From Pseudoxanthomonas koreensis (GTDB lineage: Bacteria; Pseudomonadota; Gammaproteobacteria; Xanthomonadales; Xanthomonadaceae): a DNA stretch of 50,546 bases. Both the position numbers and the translations under genes were made by a program. The notes below the pieces were generated by a model. It was not told where the DNA came from. It saw only the letters and a list, made by a program, of their open reading frames with translations, and did not search any database. The DNA lies in assembly GCF_010093225.1 (NCBI RefSeq), contig NZ_PDWM01000020.1, positions 1 to 50,546 of the forward strand. Reading direction: 5' to 3'. Shown piece after piece: positions 1-8,882 of the stretch; positions within the stretch are counted from its first letter, which is position 1, and each line of letters starts with the position of its first letter.

Positions 1-161
1 GTTGCGCGCATGGTCTGCGATCCTCATTGGTCTGGTAACCACGAAGATCGCGCCATGCGCGCGCTCTTGCAAACCAGGATCAGCGCAAGTCATTGATCCG
101 GAAAAGGGAAACCTGGGGAAACCTCAGCCTCCGCCCCCTTTTTGCACCTTTTTGCACGACT
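1..161. other. Left edge, no gene recognised
   Basis: This stretch lies downstream of the transketolase gene, which is on the minus strand. I see no convincing coding sequence in it; the short reading frames that cross it look like chance frames in GC-rich DNA. It contains the GC-then-T tract described separately at 128-143 and a short direct repeat of TTTTTGCAC at 139-155. Confidence 0.5.
128..143. repeat. Possible solo arm of the ggggacggaggg repeat family
   Basis: The 16 bases CCTCCGCCCCCTTTTT just beyond the tkt stop codon match, apart from one C and one T of run length, the right arm of the inverted repeat between bamD and nadE (46666-46694). No partner arm is visible nearby, so this would be a degenerate half element. 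In tkt transcripts it reads as a purine tract and does not form a terminator by itself. The match is short and could be chance. Confidence 0.3.
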
Positions 162-2159
162 TCAGAGCGCCTTGGCCGCCTCGACCACCTTGTCGGTGGT
201 GATGCCGAAGTACCTGTACAGGTCGCCGGCCGGCGCCGAGGCACCGAAGCGGTCCAGGCCGACCACCGCGCCGTCCAGGCCGACGTACTTGCGCCAGAAG
301 TCGCTCACGCCCGCCTCCACCGCCACGCGCCTGCGCACGGCGTTGGGCAGCACCGACTCGCGGTAGGCCGCGTCCTGGCGGTCGAACACCTCGGTCGAGG
401 GCATCGACACCACGCGCGTCTTCACCCCTGCCGCATCCAGCATCGCCTTGGCTTCCATCGCCAGCGACACTTCCGAACCGGTACCGATCAGGATCACGTC
501 CGGCGCGCCGCCCTCGGCGTCGGCCAGCACGTAGCCGCCCCGCTCCACCAGCGCGAGCTGCGCCCCGCTGCGCGGCTGCGCCGGCAGGTTCTGGCGGCTG
601 AACACCAGCACGCTGGGGCCTTCGCTGCGCAGGATCGCCGCCTTCCACGCCACCGCCGATTCGGCCGCGTCGCACGGGCGCCACACGTCGTTGTTGGGGA
701 TGTAGCGCAGCGAGGCCAGGTGCTCGACCGGCTGGTGGGTCGGGCCGTCCTCGCCCAGGCCGATCGAGTCGTGGGTGTAGACGTGGATCACGTGCGCCGG
801 GATCAGCGCGCTCATCCGCAGCGCGTTGCGCGCGTAGTCGCTGAACACCAGGAAGGTCGCGTCGAACGGCAGGAAGCCGCCATGCAGGGCCAGGCCATTG
901 GCGATCGCGCTCATGCCGAACTCGCGCACGCCGTAGTGGATGTAGTTGGCGCCCGGGTCGGCTTCGGTCACCGGCTTGCTGGCCTTCCACTGGGTCAGGT
1001 TGGACGGGGCCAGGTCGGCCGAGCCGCCGATGATTTCCGGCAGCAGCGGAGCGAAGGCGCCGATCGCGTTCTGCGAGGCCTTGCGCGAGGCGATGTTCGC
1101 GCCCTCGGCCTGGACCTGGGCGATGAAGGCGTCGGCCTTTTCAATGAAATCGCCCGGCAGCTCGCCGCTGCAGCGACGCGCGAACTCGGCGGCCGCCTCC
1201 GGGTGCTGCTTCGCATAGGCGTCGAAGCGCTGCTGCCACTGCGCCTGGTCCTGCGCGCCGGCGCCGCTGCGCCAGCCGGCGTAGATCTCCTGCGGCACCT
1301 CGAACGGCGCATGCGGCCAGTCCAGCGCCTGGCGCGTGCCTTCGATCTCGTCCTTGCCCAGCGGCGCGCCGTGCGACTCTTCCTTGCCGGCCTTGTGCGG
1401 GGCGCCGAAGCCGATCACGGTCCTGCAGCAGACCAGGCTCGGCTTGTCGGCGACCTTCAGCGCCGCGTCGATCGCGGCCTTGATCGCCGCCGGGTCATGG
1501 CCGTCGACATCGCGGACCACGTGCCAGCCGTAGGCCTCGAAGCGCGCTGGCGTGTCGTCGGTGAACCAGTCGTGCACCTCGCCGTCGATGGAGATGCCGT
1601 TGTCGTCCCAGAACGCCGTCAGCTTGCCCAGGCCCCAGGTACCGGCCAGCGAGGCGGCCTCGTGGGAGACGCCCTCCATCATGCAGCCGTCGCCCATGAA
1701 CACCCAGGTGCGGTGGTCGACCAGGTCGAAGTCCGGCCGGTTGTAGCGCTGCGCCAGCAGCTTCTCGGCCAGGGCGAACCCGACCGCGTTGGCGAAGCCC
1801 TGCCCCAGCGGGCCGGTGGTGGTCTCCACGCCCGGGGTCTCGTGGCGCTCCGGATGGCCGGCAGTTTTGCTGTGCAGCTGGCGGAAGCGCTTGAGCTCGT
1901 CCAGCGGCAGGTCGTAGCCGCTCAGGTGCAGCAGCGCGTAGTGCAGCATCGAGCCGTGGCCGTTGGACAGCACGAAGCGGTCGCGGTCGTACCAGCCCGG
2001 GTCGGCCGGGTTGTGCCGCAGGTAGTCGTTCCACAGCACTTCGGCGATGTCGGCCATGCCCATCGGCATGCCGGGGTGGCCGGACTTGGCGGCCTCGACC
2101 GCATCGGCGGCGAGGAAACGGATGGCGTTGGCGAGCTGTCGGCGGGTCGGCGTCGTCAT
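162..2159 (-). CDS. tkt: Transketolase
   Basis: A 665-residue cytosolic transketolase, the usual length for bacterial TktA. It transfers two-carbon ketol units between sugar phosphates in the non-oxidative pentose phosphate pathway, using thiamine diphosphate and a divalent metal. Visible landmarks are the SGHPGMPMG segment (residues 26-34, with the substrate-binding His28), the ThDP/metal motif GDGCMMEG near 155 followed by the paired-domain DDNGISIDG, and the pyrimidine-domain [15 protein letters not shown] near 465. The start is the ATG giving [16 protein letters not shown]; a longer reading exists but adds only low-complexity residues. No strong Shine-Dalgarno is seen. A weak promoter candidate, GGGACA (2234-2239) 17 bp from GACAAT (2211-2216), lies upstream. 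The gene appears monocistronic; the next gene upstream is separated by a repeat. Confidence 0.97.
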   Translation of the reverse strand: MTTPTRRQLANAIRFLAADAVEAAKSGHPGMPMGMADIAEVLWNDYLRHNPADPGWYDRDRFVLSNGHGSMLHYALLHLSGYDLPLDELKRFRQLHSKTAGHPERHETPGVETTTGPLGQGFANAVGFALAEKLLAQRYNRPDFDLVDHRTWVFMGDGCMMEGVSHEAASLAGTWGLGKLTAFWDDNGISIDGEVHDWFTDDTPARFEAYGWHVVRDVDGHDPAAIKAAIDAALKVADKPSLVCCRTVIGFGAPHKAGKEESHGAPLGKDEIEGTRQALDWPHAPFEVPQEIYAGWRSGAGAQDQAQWQQRFDAYAKQHPEAAAEFARRCSGELPGDFIEKADAFIAQVQAEGANIASRKASQNAIGAFAPLLPEIIGGSADLAPSNLTQWKASKPVTEADPGANYIHYGVREFGMSAIANGLALHGGFLPFDATFLVFSDYARNALRMSALIPAHVIHVYTHDSIGLGEDGPTHQPVEHLASLRYIPNNDVWRPCDAAESAVAWKAAILRSEGPSVLVFSRQNLPAQPRSGAQLALVERGGYVLADAEGGAPDVILIGTGSEVSLAMEAKAMLDAAGVKTRVVSMPSTEVFDRQDAAYRESVLPNAVRRRVAVEAGVSDFWRKYVGLDGAVVGLDRFGASAPAGDLYRYFGITTDKVVEAAKAL

Positions 2160-2320
2160 GTCTTGGCGTGTGGGGGGTCTGGAAGGCACCCGCGGCGCTG
2201 CGGGCCGCCCATTGTCCCACCCCTGTCCGGTCCTGTCCCGCGTGGCGGGAAAAACGCCCGGAAAGCCGCAGGCGGCCGGAGCGGGATCCCGGAGTGCGGT
2301 GGAGCCGGTCCCCCCGAAGC

Positions 2321-2464
2321 CCCCTGTAGGAGCCCACTTCAGGGGGCGACCCCGGGCGGCAGGAACACCGTGGCGTTAGACGCGGCCGATCCGGAGGTGG
2401 CGCGTTGAACGCGGCACCTTCAGATGGCGTCGGGTCGCCCCCTGAAGTGGGCTCCTACAGGGGG
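2321..2464. repeat. REPIN-like inverted pair of GTAG-headed palindromic repeats
   Basis: Two copies of a roughly 30-bp unit containing GTAGGAGCCCACTTCAGGGG face each other, at 2321-2350 (plus) and 2434-2464 (reverse complement), separated by about 83 bp. Each unit is itself a small imperfect hairpin. This is the architecture of GTAG-type REP sequences known from Stenotrophomonas and Xanthomonas. The right-hand GTAG (CTAC at 2455-2458) contains the TAG stop codon of the symporter gene. A second copy of the whole element, sharing part of its interior, is at 35314-35455. The hairpins may end transcription or protect the 3' end of the symporter mRNA. Confidence 0.85.
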
Positions 2465-3765
2465 CGGGAGGCGGGGGCCGGGTCGGGGAGCGCGGCGTCG
2501 GTCTCGCCGTGCGCCACCAGGGTGGCCAGGGTCAGGTCGCCACTGACGTTGAGCGTGGTCCGGCACATGTCCAGGAAGTGGTTCACGCCCAGGATCAGGC
2601 CGATGCCGATCGGGTCCACCCCGACCATCGCGCAGATCAGCGCCACCACCGGCAGCGAGCCCGAGGGCACGCCGGCGGTGCCGATGCCGCCGAGGATGCA
2701 CACCAGCATCACCATGAACTGCTGGCCCAGGGTCAGGTCCACGCCGAAGAACTGGGCCAGGAAGATCACCGTCACGCCCTCGAACAGCGCGGTGCCGTTC
2801 TGGTTGGCGGTGGCGCCCACGGTGAGCACGAAGCGCGAGACCTTCTGCGGCAGCCCCATCTGGTCGGCCACGCGCAGCGCGGTGGGCAGGGTGGCGTTGC
2901 TGGAGGCGGTGGAGAACGCCATCACCGCCGCTTCCTGGATGTCGCGGAAGAACTTCAGCGGCGAACGCCCGGTCATCCGCACCGCCAGCGAGTAGGTGCC
3001 GAACATGTGCAGCGCCAGCGCCAGCACCACTACCCCGACATACGCGCCCAACCGCACCAGCAGGTCGAAGCCGAAGATCGCCGCCAGGTTGAACATGAAG
3101 CAGAACACCGCATACGGCGCCAGCCGGATCACCAGCCCGATCAGGGTCATCGAGATCTCGAACACGCCCTCGATGCCGCGCTTGAGCGTGGACACCTTCT
3201 CCGCGTCGACCAGGACCATGCCCACGCCGAACATCACCGCGAAGAACATCAGCGCCAGGATCGAGGCATTGCTGGAGGCCGCGTCGACCACGTTGCTGGG
3301 CACGATCGACAGCAGCATGTCCATGCCGCGCGGCTGGCTGTCTACGCTGGCCACGATCTCGCGGCTGCGGTCGGCGTTCTGCACCAGCAGCTGTTGCGCC
3401 AGTTCCGGGTCCACGCCCGCGCCGGGCTTGAACAGGTTCACCAGGACCAGGCCCAGCAGCACCGCCACGCCGGAGAGCACCACGGTGTACGACAGGGTCT
3501 TCCAGCCGATCCGGCCCAGGGCGCGGATGTCGCCCATCTCGGCGATGCCGATCACCAGCGCCGAGAACAGCAGCGGCACGATCAGCATGAAGATCAGGTT
3601 GAGGAACAGGCGCGACGCCGGGGTGGTCACCCAGTCGGTGAAGATCTTGACCCAGGCCGCTTCCGCACCGGTGAGGTGGACGATCAGGCCCAGCACCAGG
3701 CCCAGGGCGAAACCCAGGCCCATCTTCCATGGCATCGGCCAGGGACGGCGTGCAGTGGCGGTCAT
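2455..3765 (-). CDS. Dicarboxylate/amino acid:cation symporter (DAACS family)
   Basis: A 436-residue inner-membrane carrier of the GltP/DctA family. The fold is recognisable from about eight hydrophobic segments plus the hairpin motifs: the serine-rich STASSNATLP (residues 285-294), NQNGTALFEG (321-330), GGIGTAGVPSGS (359-370) and the last-helix pattern with Asp399, Arg402, Asn406 and Asp410. Compared with the archaeal GltPh model, the NMDGT aspartate is Asn (N323) and the residue matching Asp390 is also Asn (N395), so the coupling ion or substrate may differ from classic glutamate transporters; the substrate cannot be read from sequence. The ATG start has a weak GGAAG seven bases upstream. 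The stop codon TAG lies inside a palindromic repeat. It seems to be transcribed alone. Confidence 0.9.
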   Translation of the reverse strand: MTATARRPWPMPWKMGLGFALGLVLGLIVHLTGAEAAWVKIFTDWVTTPASRLFLNLIFMLIVPLLFSALVIGIAEMGDIRALGRIGWKTLSYTVVLSGVAVLLGLVLVNLFKPGAGVDPELAQQLLVQNADRSREIVASVDSQPRGMDMLLSIVPSNVVDAASSNASILALMFFAVMFGVGMVLVDAEKVSTLKRGIEGVFEISMTLIGLVIRLAPYAVFCFMFNLAAIFGFDLLVRLGAYVGVVVLALALHMFGTYSLAVRMTGRSPLKFFRDIQEAAVMAFSTASSNATLPTALRVADQMGLPQKVSRFVLTVGATANQNGTALFEGVTVIFLAQFFGVDLTLGQQFMVMLVCILGGIGTAGVPSGSLPVVALICAMVGVDPIGIGLILGVNHFLDMCRTTLNVSGDLTLATLVAHGETDAALPDPAPASRPL

Positions 3766-3913
3766 GCAGGGCTTCCGGAGTAGGCAGCGCGCAGCTTAAC
3801 AAACCGGCGGCGGCCGCTTCAGTGCGGTGCATGCCACTCCAGCGTGGGCGCGTGCCCCGCTCGTCAAGGACCGCGACGCGCCCGGGCGCCCTCGCGGCCC
3901 GGCACGCCTGCCG

Positions 3914-5611
3914 TCAACGCGGTGGATACAGCGGCGGCAGCGGTGCAACGGTTGCCGGCATGGCGGCGCGCCAGCGCGGTCCATCGCGGAAGGCCGTGCG
4001 CAGCGCCGCCCGTGCCGCGGCCGGCTGCCCCTCGCCAGCCCACAGCGCACGCCGCATCGCCTGCAGCGCGTCGCGCTGGACCGGGTCGTCCAGGCGCGCC
4101 AGCACCTCGTCCAGGTCCGCCGCCTCGGGCGCGGCCATGCGCCGCAGCAGCGAAACCGCGTCGTCGAAGCTGCCGGCATCCAGCGCGCGGCGCAGGTCGG
4201 CGACGACCGGGCGCGCACCGGCACGCACGGCGTCGACCGCGCCGGCCATGGCCACGGCGCCGGATGCCGGCCGCCGCCGCGACCACAACAGCCAGGCCAG
4301 CGTGGCCAGCCACAGCAACGCAAAGACCAGTGCCAGCCAGGCCCAGGGGCGTGCGGCCGGTTGCATCGGCGCAGGCGCCCCCGCGTCGGAAAGCGGTGCG
4401 CCGGTGGCCGGCGGCACCTGCGCCGGTACGGCGGCCTGCCCGGCATCGCCCGCGACACCCGCGGCCGCCACGTCCAGCCGCAGCTCCGGCAGCATCGCCA
4501 CGCGCGCGCTCCCGGACGCCGTGTCCCACCAGTCCAGCCTCGGCCCGGGCACGCGCAGCGCGCCGGCCTGCAGCGGTACCACCGAGAAGCGGCGCACCAC
4601 GGTCAGCTGCGGGCTGCCGTCGATGAAGCGCTCGGTACTCTCGGCGCGCTCGGCGAACACCTGGGCACCGGCGACCTGCGGCGCCGGGATTTCCGGGAAC
4701 TGGGCGGCGGTGGCGCCCTCGGCCACTGCCTCCACCACCACGTCCACCGCCTCGCCGGCACGCGCCTGCGAGGGTGTGGACAGGTAGCGCAGGCGCAGGC
4801 CGCGCAGCGGCAGCCAGGGCTGCGGCGCGCCATCGGGTTGCGCGCGCACCTGCAGGGCCTGTGCTGCACTCTCCGCCGCAAGCTCGCGGCTGCCGCCGAA
4901 GAAGTCCTCGAAGAAGCCGCCTGCACCCTGCCCGCGGAAGCGCGCGGGCGGCAGCGGCAATTCGCCGCTGCGCTCGGGCACCAGCAGGTAGCGGCGCTCG
5001 AGCACGCGGTAGCGGCGGCCGTTGACCTCGCGGCTGCTCTGTACGTCGTCGCCGATGCGCTGCAGCGAGGCGCCGTCGGGCGCGTCCTGGACCAGCTCGC
5101 CGGACAGCAGCGGAGTGGCGTAGTACAGGCGCACGGTCAGGCCTACGCTCTGCTGCACGTAGGGCGACGCTTCGTCGACCCGCGACTCCACGAACACGTC
5201 GCCACGCGGCACCGGCGCCGCGGATACCTGCAGGCGCTGCGGCGCGGTGCTCTCGGCGCCGACGCGCAGCGCCGGCAGTTCCACCACTCCGCCACGACGC
5301 GGGGTCAGGGCGATGCCGAACAGGGTGTCGCCGCCGGATCCGGCGCTGCGGTACGGCTCGCCGAGGGTGAAGTCGGCCTGCAGCGGCGTGTAGTCCGGGG
5401 CGACGCCGGGCTGGTCGGTCTCGATGTTGAGGGTCACCGCCTCGCCGACCGCCACGGTGGCGCGGTCGAGCCAGGCACGGGTCTCGGCCTGCGCCGGCGG
5501 CAGCGTGGCGAGGGCGGCGAGCAGCAGCGCCACGAAGAAACGGGCGATGCGCGGCAAGGCGCCGCTGCGGCGTGGATCGGGGTTCGGCACGGGATGCATG
5601 TTCCTGGTCAT
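3914..5611 (-). CDS. batD: BatD family protein (oxygen-tolerance / aerotolerance)
   Basis: A 565-residue exported membrane-anchored protein of the BatD family. It has an N-terminal hydrophobic segment ending in AQA (residues about 22-42), a long extracytoplasmic region of beta-rich repeats, one transmembrane helix near residue 420 (PWAWLALVFALLWLATL) followed by Arg residues, and a cytoplasmic C-terminal region. It is the last gene of the moxR-bat operon and its ATG overlaps the stop of the preceding gene (ATGA), implying translational coupling. Bat proteins were linked to aerotolerance in Bacteroides; their biochemical role is not settled and in other bacteria they are tied to envelope stress. 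A second Met at residue 5 could also start the protein. Confidence 0.88.
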   Translation of the reverse strand: MTRNMHPVPNPDPRRSGALPRIARFFVALLLAALATLPPAQAETRAWLDRATVAVGEAVTLNIETDQPGVAPDYTPLQADFTLGEPYRSAGSGGDTLFGIALTPRRGGVVELPALRVGAESTAPQRLQVSAAPVPRGDVFVESRVDEASPYVQQSVGLTVRLYYATPLLSGELVQDAPDGASLQRIGDDVQSSREVNGRRYRVLERRYLLVPERSGELPLPPARFRGQGAGGFFEDFFGGSRELAAESAAQALQVRAQPDGAPQPWLPLRGLRLRYLSTPSQARAGEAVDVVVEAVAEGATAAQFPEIPAPQVAGAQVFAERAESTERFIDGSPQLTVVRRFSVVPLQAGALRVPGPRLDWWDTASGSARVAMLPELRLDVAAAGVAGDAGQAAVPAQVPPATGAPLSDAGAPAPMQPAARPWAWLALVFALLWLATLAWLLWSRRRPASGAVAMAGAVDAVRAGARPVVADLRRALDAGSFDDAVSLLRRMAAPEAADLDEVLARLDDPVQRDALQAMRRALWAGEGQPAAARAALRTAFRDGPRWRAAMPATVAPLPPLYPPR

Positions 5612-7404
5612 CGCCCCTCGCGCTGGCGGCGTTCCTGTTCGAGGCGGAACTTGGCGCGCAGCAGGCCGCCGGGATCGTCGGGCACGCGCCGCAACCAGGC
5701 TTCGCGCGCCTGGCGCTGTTCGCGTGCCTGCGCATCTTCCTGCGGCTGGGCGGACGGCGGCGATTGCTGCCTGTCGCCGCCCTGCTGCAGCGCCTGCTGC
5801 ATGCGTTCGCGTTGTTCGCGGTCGGCCTGTTCCTGGCGCTGGCGCGCCTGGGCGTCCTCGGCCTTCGGTGGCGGCGACGACGCGGACTGCGGGGACTGGC
5901 CCTGCGGTTGCTCGCCGTCTTCCTCCGGCCTGGACCCGGGATCGCCCTGCTCCTGTCCCGGGTCCTGGTCCGTGGATTGTTGCTGGCGGCCTTGCCGGTC
6001 CTGTTGCGGATCCTTCTGGCTGTCCTGGTCCTGCCCGTCCTTTCCGTCCTGCGTGTCCTGGTCCTGCTGTCCCTGTCCGCCCTGCGGCGGCTGGCGCTTG
6101 CGCGCCTCGTCGACGATGCGTCGGTTGGCGATCGCGTCCTCCATCGCCGGCGTCTGCGCCAGGGCGCGGTCGTAGGCGGCGATCGCATCGTCGTAGCGGC
6201 CCTGCCGCGCCAGCGCGTTGCCCAGGTTGTACTCGGCCTCGGCACCGCGCGCGGTGGCACCGGCGAAGGCCTCTCCGGCGGCCGCGAAATCACCGTCGCG
6301 ATAGGCATCCACGCCGCGCTCGAGCTGCTTCTGCGCCTGCTGGTCGGCGCGCCGCCACCAGCCATCGCCCGCGCTCCCGACGGCCTGTGCCTGCGCAGGC
6401 GCAGGCAACGACAGCAGCAGGGCCAGCGGCAACGCCGCCAGCACGCCGGCGCCGCGCCGGAACGCCAGCGCGGCCAACAGCAGCAACGGCAGCAGCAGCC
6501 AGTAGCCCTGGTCCAGCCAAACCCGCTCGCCGCCGTCGCGTTCGTTGGCCACTTCGCTGGCCGGATCGAGCACGCCCAGCGCATGCAGATCGTCCTGGTC
6601 CACGCCCAGGGTCGCATAGCGGCCACCACCGGCGGCAGCCAGCGCACGCAGCGAGGATTCGTCGAGCCGGGCCGTGCGCACGACGTCGCCCGCATCGCGG
6701 TACATGGCGCCCACCGGGCTGCCCAGGCCGAGCACCGAGACGCGATAGCCCTGCCCCGCCACCGCCGCGGCGATGTTGCCCGCGGCCGCATCGGCTTCGC
6801 CGGTCACCAGCAGGATGTCGCCGCGTTCGAAACCGGCCTGGTGCAGCAGCGTGGCCGCATGGGTGATCGCGCGTTCGATGTTGTGGCCGTCCTCCGGCAT
6901 CACGTCCGGCTGCAGCGCATCGAGGAACAGGGCGATGTTGCCGGCGTCGGCGGTGAGCGGCGCGACGGTGTAGGCGTCGCCGGCCCAGGCGACCAGGCCG
7001 ACCTCGCCACCCTGGCGTTCGCGCAGCAGCGGGTCGATCTTGGCCCGCGCCTGCGCCCGCCGCGCCGGCGGCAGGGCGGGCGTGAGCATCGACGACGACA
7101 GGTCCAGCGCGATCACCAGCGGCGCGCGCGACTCCCAGTGCGGCCGCTCCTCCTGTCGCCAGCCGGGACCCGACAACGCCACGATCGCCAGGGCCAGCGC
7201 CAGCGAGACACCGGCCACGCGCAGGCCGGCACGGCTGCGTCCGGGTTCGACCAGGTGCGGCAGCAGGTGCGCGTCGACCACGTCGCGCCAGCCCTGCTGG
7301 CGATGGCGACGCCACAGCAGCCACAGCAGCGGCACCAACAGCAGCGCCCACAGCCACATCGGCCGCTGGAAATGGAGTTCTGGAAGCTGCAGCCAACCGC
7401 TCAT
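5608..7404 (-). CDS. batB: BatB-BatC fusion: VWA domain membrane protein with TPR and Gln/Asp-rich tail
   Basis: A 598-residue protein joining what are separate BatB and BatC genes in Bacteroides. It starts with two transmembrane helices, then a von Willebrand A domain with the metal-site motif DLSSS (residues 101-105), another transmembrane helix near 320-345, a second hydrophobic stretch ending AQA, and two or so TPR repeats (about 385-440, including AEYNLGNALARQGRYDDAIAAYDRAL-like helices). A roughly 130-residue Gln/Asp/Lys-rich low-complexity stretch follows, ending in the conserved WLRRVPDDPGGLLR motif. The start ATG overlaps the batA stop (ATGA) and the stop overlaps the batD start. The VWA domain probably binds partner proteins in the periplasm; function is inferred from the operon. 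Confidence 0.88.
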   Translation of the reverse strand: MSGWLQLPELHFQRPMWLWALLLVPLLWLLWRRHRQQGWRDVVDAHLLPHLVEPGRSRAGLRVAGVSLALALAIVALSGPGWRQEERPHWESRAPLVIALDLSSSMLTPALPPARRAQARAKIDPLLRERQGGEVGLVAWAGDAYTVAPLTADAGNIALFLDALQPDVMPEDGHNIERAITHAATLLHQAGFERGDILLVTGEADAAAGNIAAAVAGQGYRVSVLGLGSPVGAMYRDAGDVVRTARLDESSLRALAAAGGGRYATLGVDQDDLHALGVLDPASEVANERDGGERVWLDQGYWLLLPLLLLAALAFRRGAGVLAALPLALLLSLPAPAQAQAVGSAGDGWWRRADQQAQKQLERGVDAYRDGDFAAAGEAFAGATARGAEAEYNLGNALARQGRYDDAIAAYDRALAQTPAMEDAIANRRIVDEARKRQPPQGGQGQQDQDTQDGKDGQDQDSQKDPQQDRQGRQQQSTDQDPGQEQGDPGSRPEEDGEQPQGQSPQSASSPPPKAEDAQARQRQEQADREQRERMQQALQQGGDRQQSPPSAQPQEDAQAREQRQAREAWLRRVPDDPGGLLRAKFRLEQERRQREGR

Positions 7405-8423
7405 GCCGCGCGCCTTTCCGCGCCCGCGCGCAGCAGCGGCCAACCGGCCAGCGCCAGCAGCAGCGCAGCGCCCAGTGGCCACGGATAGCGTTCGATCCGC
7501 GGCCGCACCGGGGCCGCGGCCACCGCCAGCGGTTCGAGCCGGTCCAGTTCCGCGTAGATGCCGGCGAGCTCGGCAGTATCCCGGGCGCGGAAGAACTGGC
7601 CGCCGGTCATCCGCGCCACCTCGCGCAGCGTGTCCTCGTCCACTTCCTCGCCGCGCTGCACCGGCAGCGGCACGCCGAAGAAGGAAAACGAACCGCTGCC
7701 GCCGAAGGCGATGGTGTGCACGCGCACGCCTTCGGCCTGGGCCAGTTCGGCAGCCTTGAGCGGCTTGAGCACGCCGGCGGTGTTGACGCCGTCGGTGAGC
7801 AGCACCAGCACGCGCTGGCCTTCGGGCTGTTCGCGCAGGCGCTTGACCGCCAGCCCGATCGCGTCGCCCATCGCGGTCTCGCGCCCAGCCAGGCCGGCGA
7901 CGCTGTCGCGCAGTTGCTGGCGCACCGAATCGCGGTCCAGGGTGAGTGGCGTGAGCATGTACGCGCGCTGGCCGAACACCAGCAGGCCGACGCGGTCGCC
8001 GGCGCGGCGGTCGAGGAAGTCGGCGATCACCGCCTTGGCCGCGGTCAGCCGGTCCACCGGCCGGCCGCCCAGCTCCATGTCGGTCTCGCTCATGCTGCCG
8101 GACAGGTCTACCGCCAGCAGCATCTGCCGTGCCTCGCGCGGCGGCACCTGCGCCGGGCCGAGCTGCTGCGGCCGCGCGGCCGCCGCGCACAGCAGCGCCC
8201 AGGCCAGCAGCGGCAGCAGCCAGGCCACGCGCAGCCGGTCCGCGCCCGTCGCCGCGGCCACGCCGTCGAGGCGGCGCCCCCAAGGCACGCGCAGCGCCGG
8301 CGCCGCGCTGCGCCGCGGCGGCAGCAGCAGGTGGACGAGGACCGGCAACGGCAGCAGCGCCCATGCCCATGGCCAGGCGAAGCCCGCGAAACCGTCCTGC
8401 CAGGCGGACCACCAGGCGTCCAT
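7401..8423 (-). CDS. batA: BatA family VWA domain membrane protein
   Basis: A 340-residue membrane protein with two N-terminal helices (about 16-36 and 66-84), a von Willebrand A domain with an intact MIDAS motif DLSGSMS starting at residue 106 and the later TDG segment, and a C-terminal helix near 312-332. This is the standard BatA layout (about 330 residues). The ATG at 8423 is chosen because it gives the typical aromatic-rich N terminus and overlaps the upstream stop codon (ATGA); longer readings run through the upstream gene in another frame. It sits in the middle of the moxR operon, and MoxR ATPases are thought to act on VWA proteins of this kind as chaperone-like partners. Confidence 0.9.
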   Translation of the reverse strand: MDAWWSAWQDGFAGFAWPWAWALLPLPVLVHLLLPPRRSAAPALRVPWGRRLDGVAAATGADRLRVAWLLPLLAWALLCAAAARPQQLGPAQVPPREARQMLLAVDLSGSMSETDMELGGRPVDRLTAAKAVIADFLDRRAGDRVGLLVFGQRAYMLTPLTLDRDSVRQQLRDSVAGLAGRETAMGDAIGLAVKRLREQPEGQRVLVLLTDGVNTAGVLKPLKAAELAQAEGVRVHTIAFGGSGSFSFFGVPLPVQRGEEVDEDTLREVARMTGGQFFRARDTAELAGIYAELDRLEPLAVAAAPVRPRIERYPWPLGAALLLALAGWPLLRAGAERRAA

Positions 8424-8872
8424 CAGCGGCCTTCCATCAGTTCGAGGAACCGCGCGCGCGCCACGGCACGTGCGGCCGCGAACGCCGACGGGTCCAGCTG
8501 CAGGCGGAAGCCGCCGTCGAGCAGCAGGCTGCCGGCACCGGCGCTGAATGCCTGGCCGCGCGCACCGTCGAGGAATCGCAGCCATTCGTCTCCCTGCAGC
8601 AGTTCGCTGCCGGGACGCCGGTGGCGCGCTGCGCGGCGCAACAGTACGGACATCGCCGCCAGCTGTTCCGGCAAGGTGCCATGCGAAGTGTCGGCGTCGA
8701 ACCAGCGCAGCCAGCGGCGCCGGCACGCGGCGCGCCACAGGTGCCAGCCCGCCCAGCCGCAGGCGAGCAGCAGCAAGGCCGCGGCCAGCCACCACCAGCC
8801 GGGTGCCGGTGGCCACCACGGTGGCGATGGCGGCAGGTGCACGTCGCGCAGCGGCAGGCTGGCCGGATCCAT
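8423..8872 (-). CDS. DUF4381 domain protein of the bat operon
   Basis: A 149-residue small membrane protein. After a short N-terminal region rich in Pro and Trp there is one transmembrane helix (about residues 29-48), then a basic cytoplasmic-type domain with the GSELLQGDEWLRFLDG stretch. DUF4381 proteins regularly lie between the DUF58 and batA genes of MoxR operons; no molecular function is known. It starts 10 bp after the DUF58 stop and its own stop overlaps batA. The ATG at 8872 gives MDPASLPLRDVHLPP, a typical family start. Confidence 0.8.
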   Translation of the reverse strand: MDPASLPLRDVHLPPSPPWWPPAPGWWWLAAALLLLACGWAGWHLWRAACRRRWLRWFDADTSHGTLPEQLAAMSVLLRRAARHRRPGSELLQGDEWLRFLDGARGQAFSAGAGSLLLDGGFRLQLDPSAFAAARAVARARFLELMEGR

Positions 8873-8882
8873 GCGGCCGTCC

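Noticed and set aside
93-2408. 771-codon open frame on the plus strand opposite tkt
   Set aside because: GC-rich shadow frame; its translation is Arg/His/Gln-rich without any family pattern, while the opposite strand is a complete transketolase.
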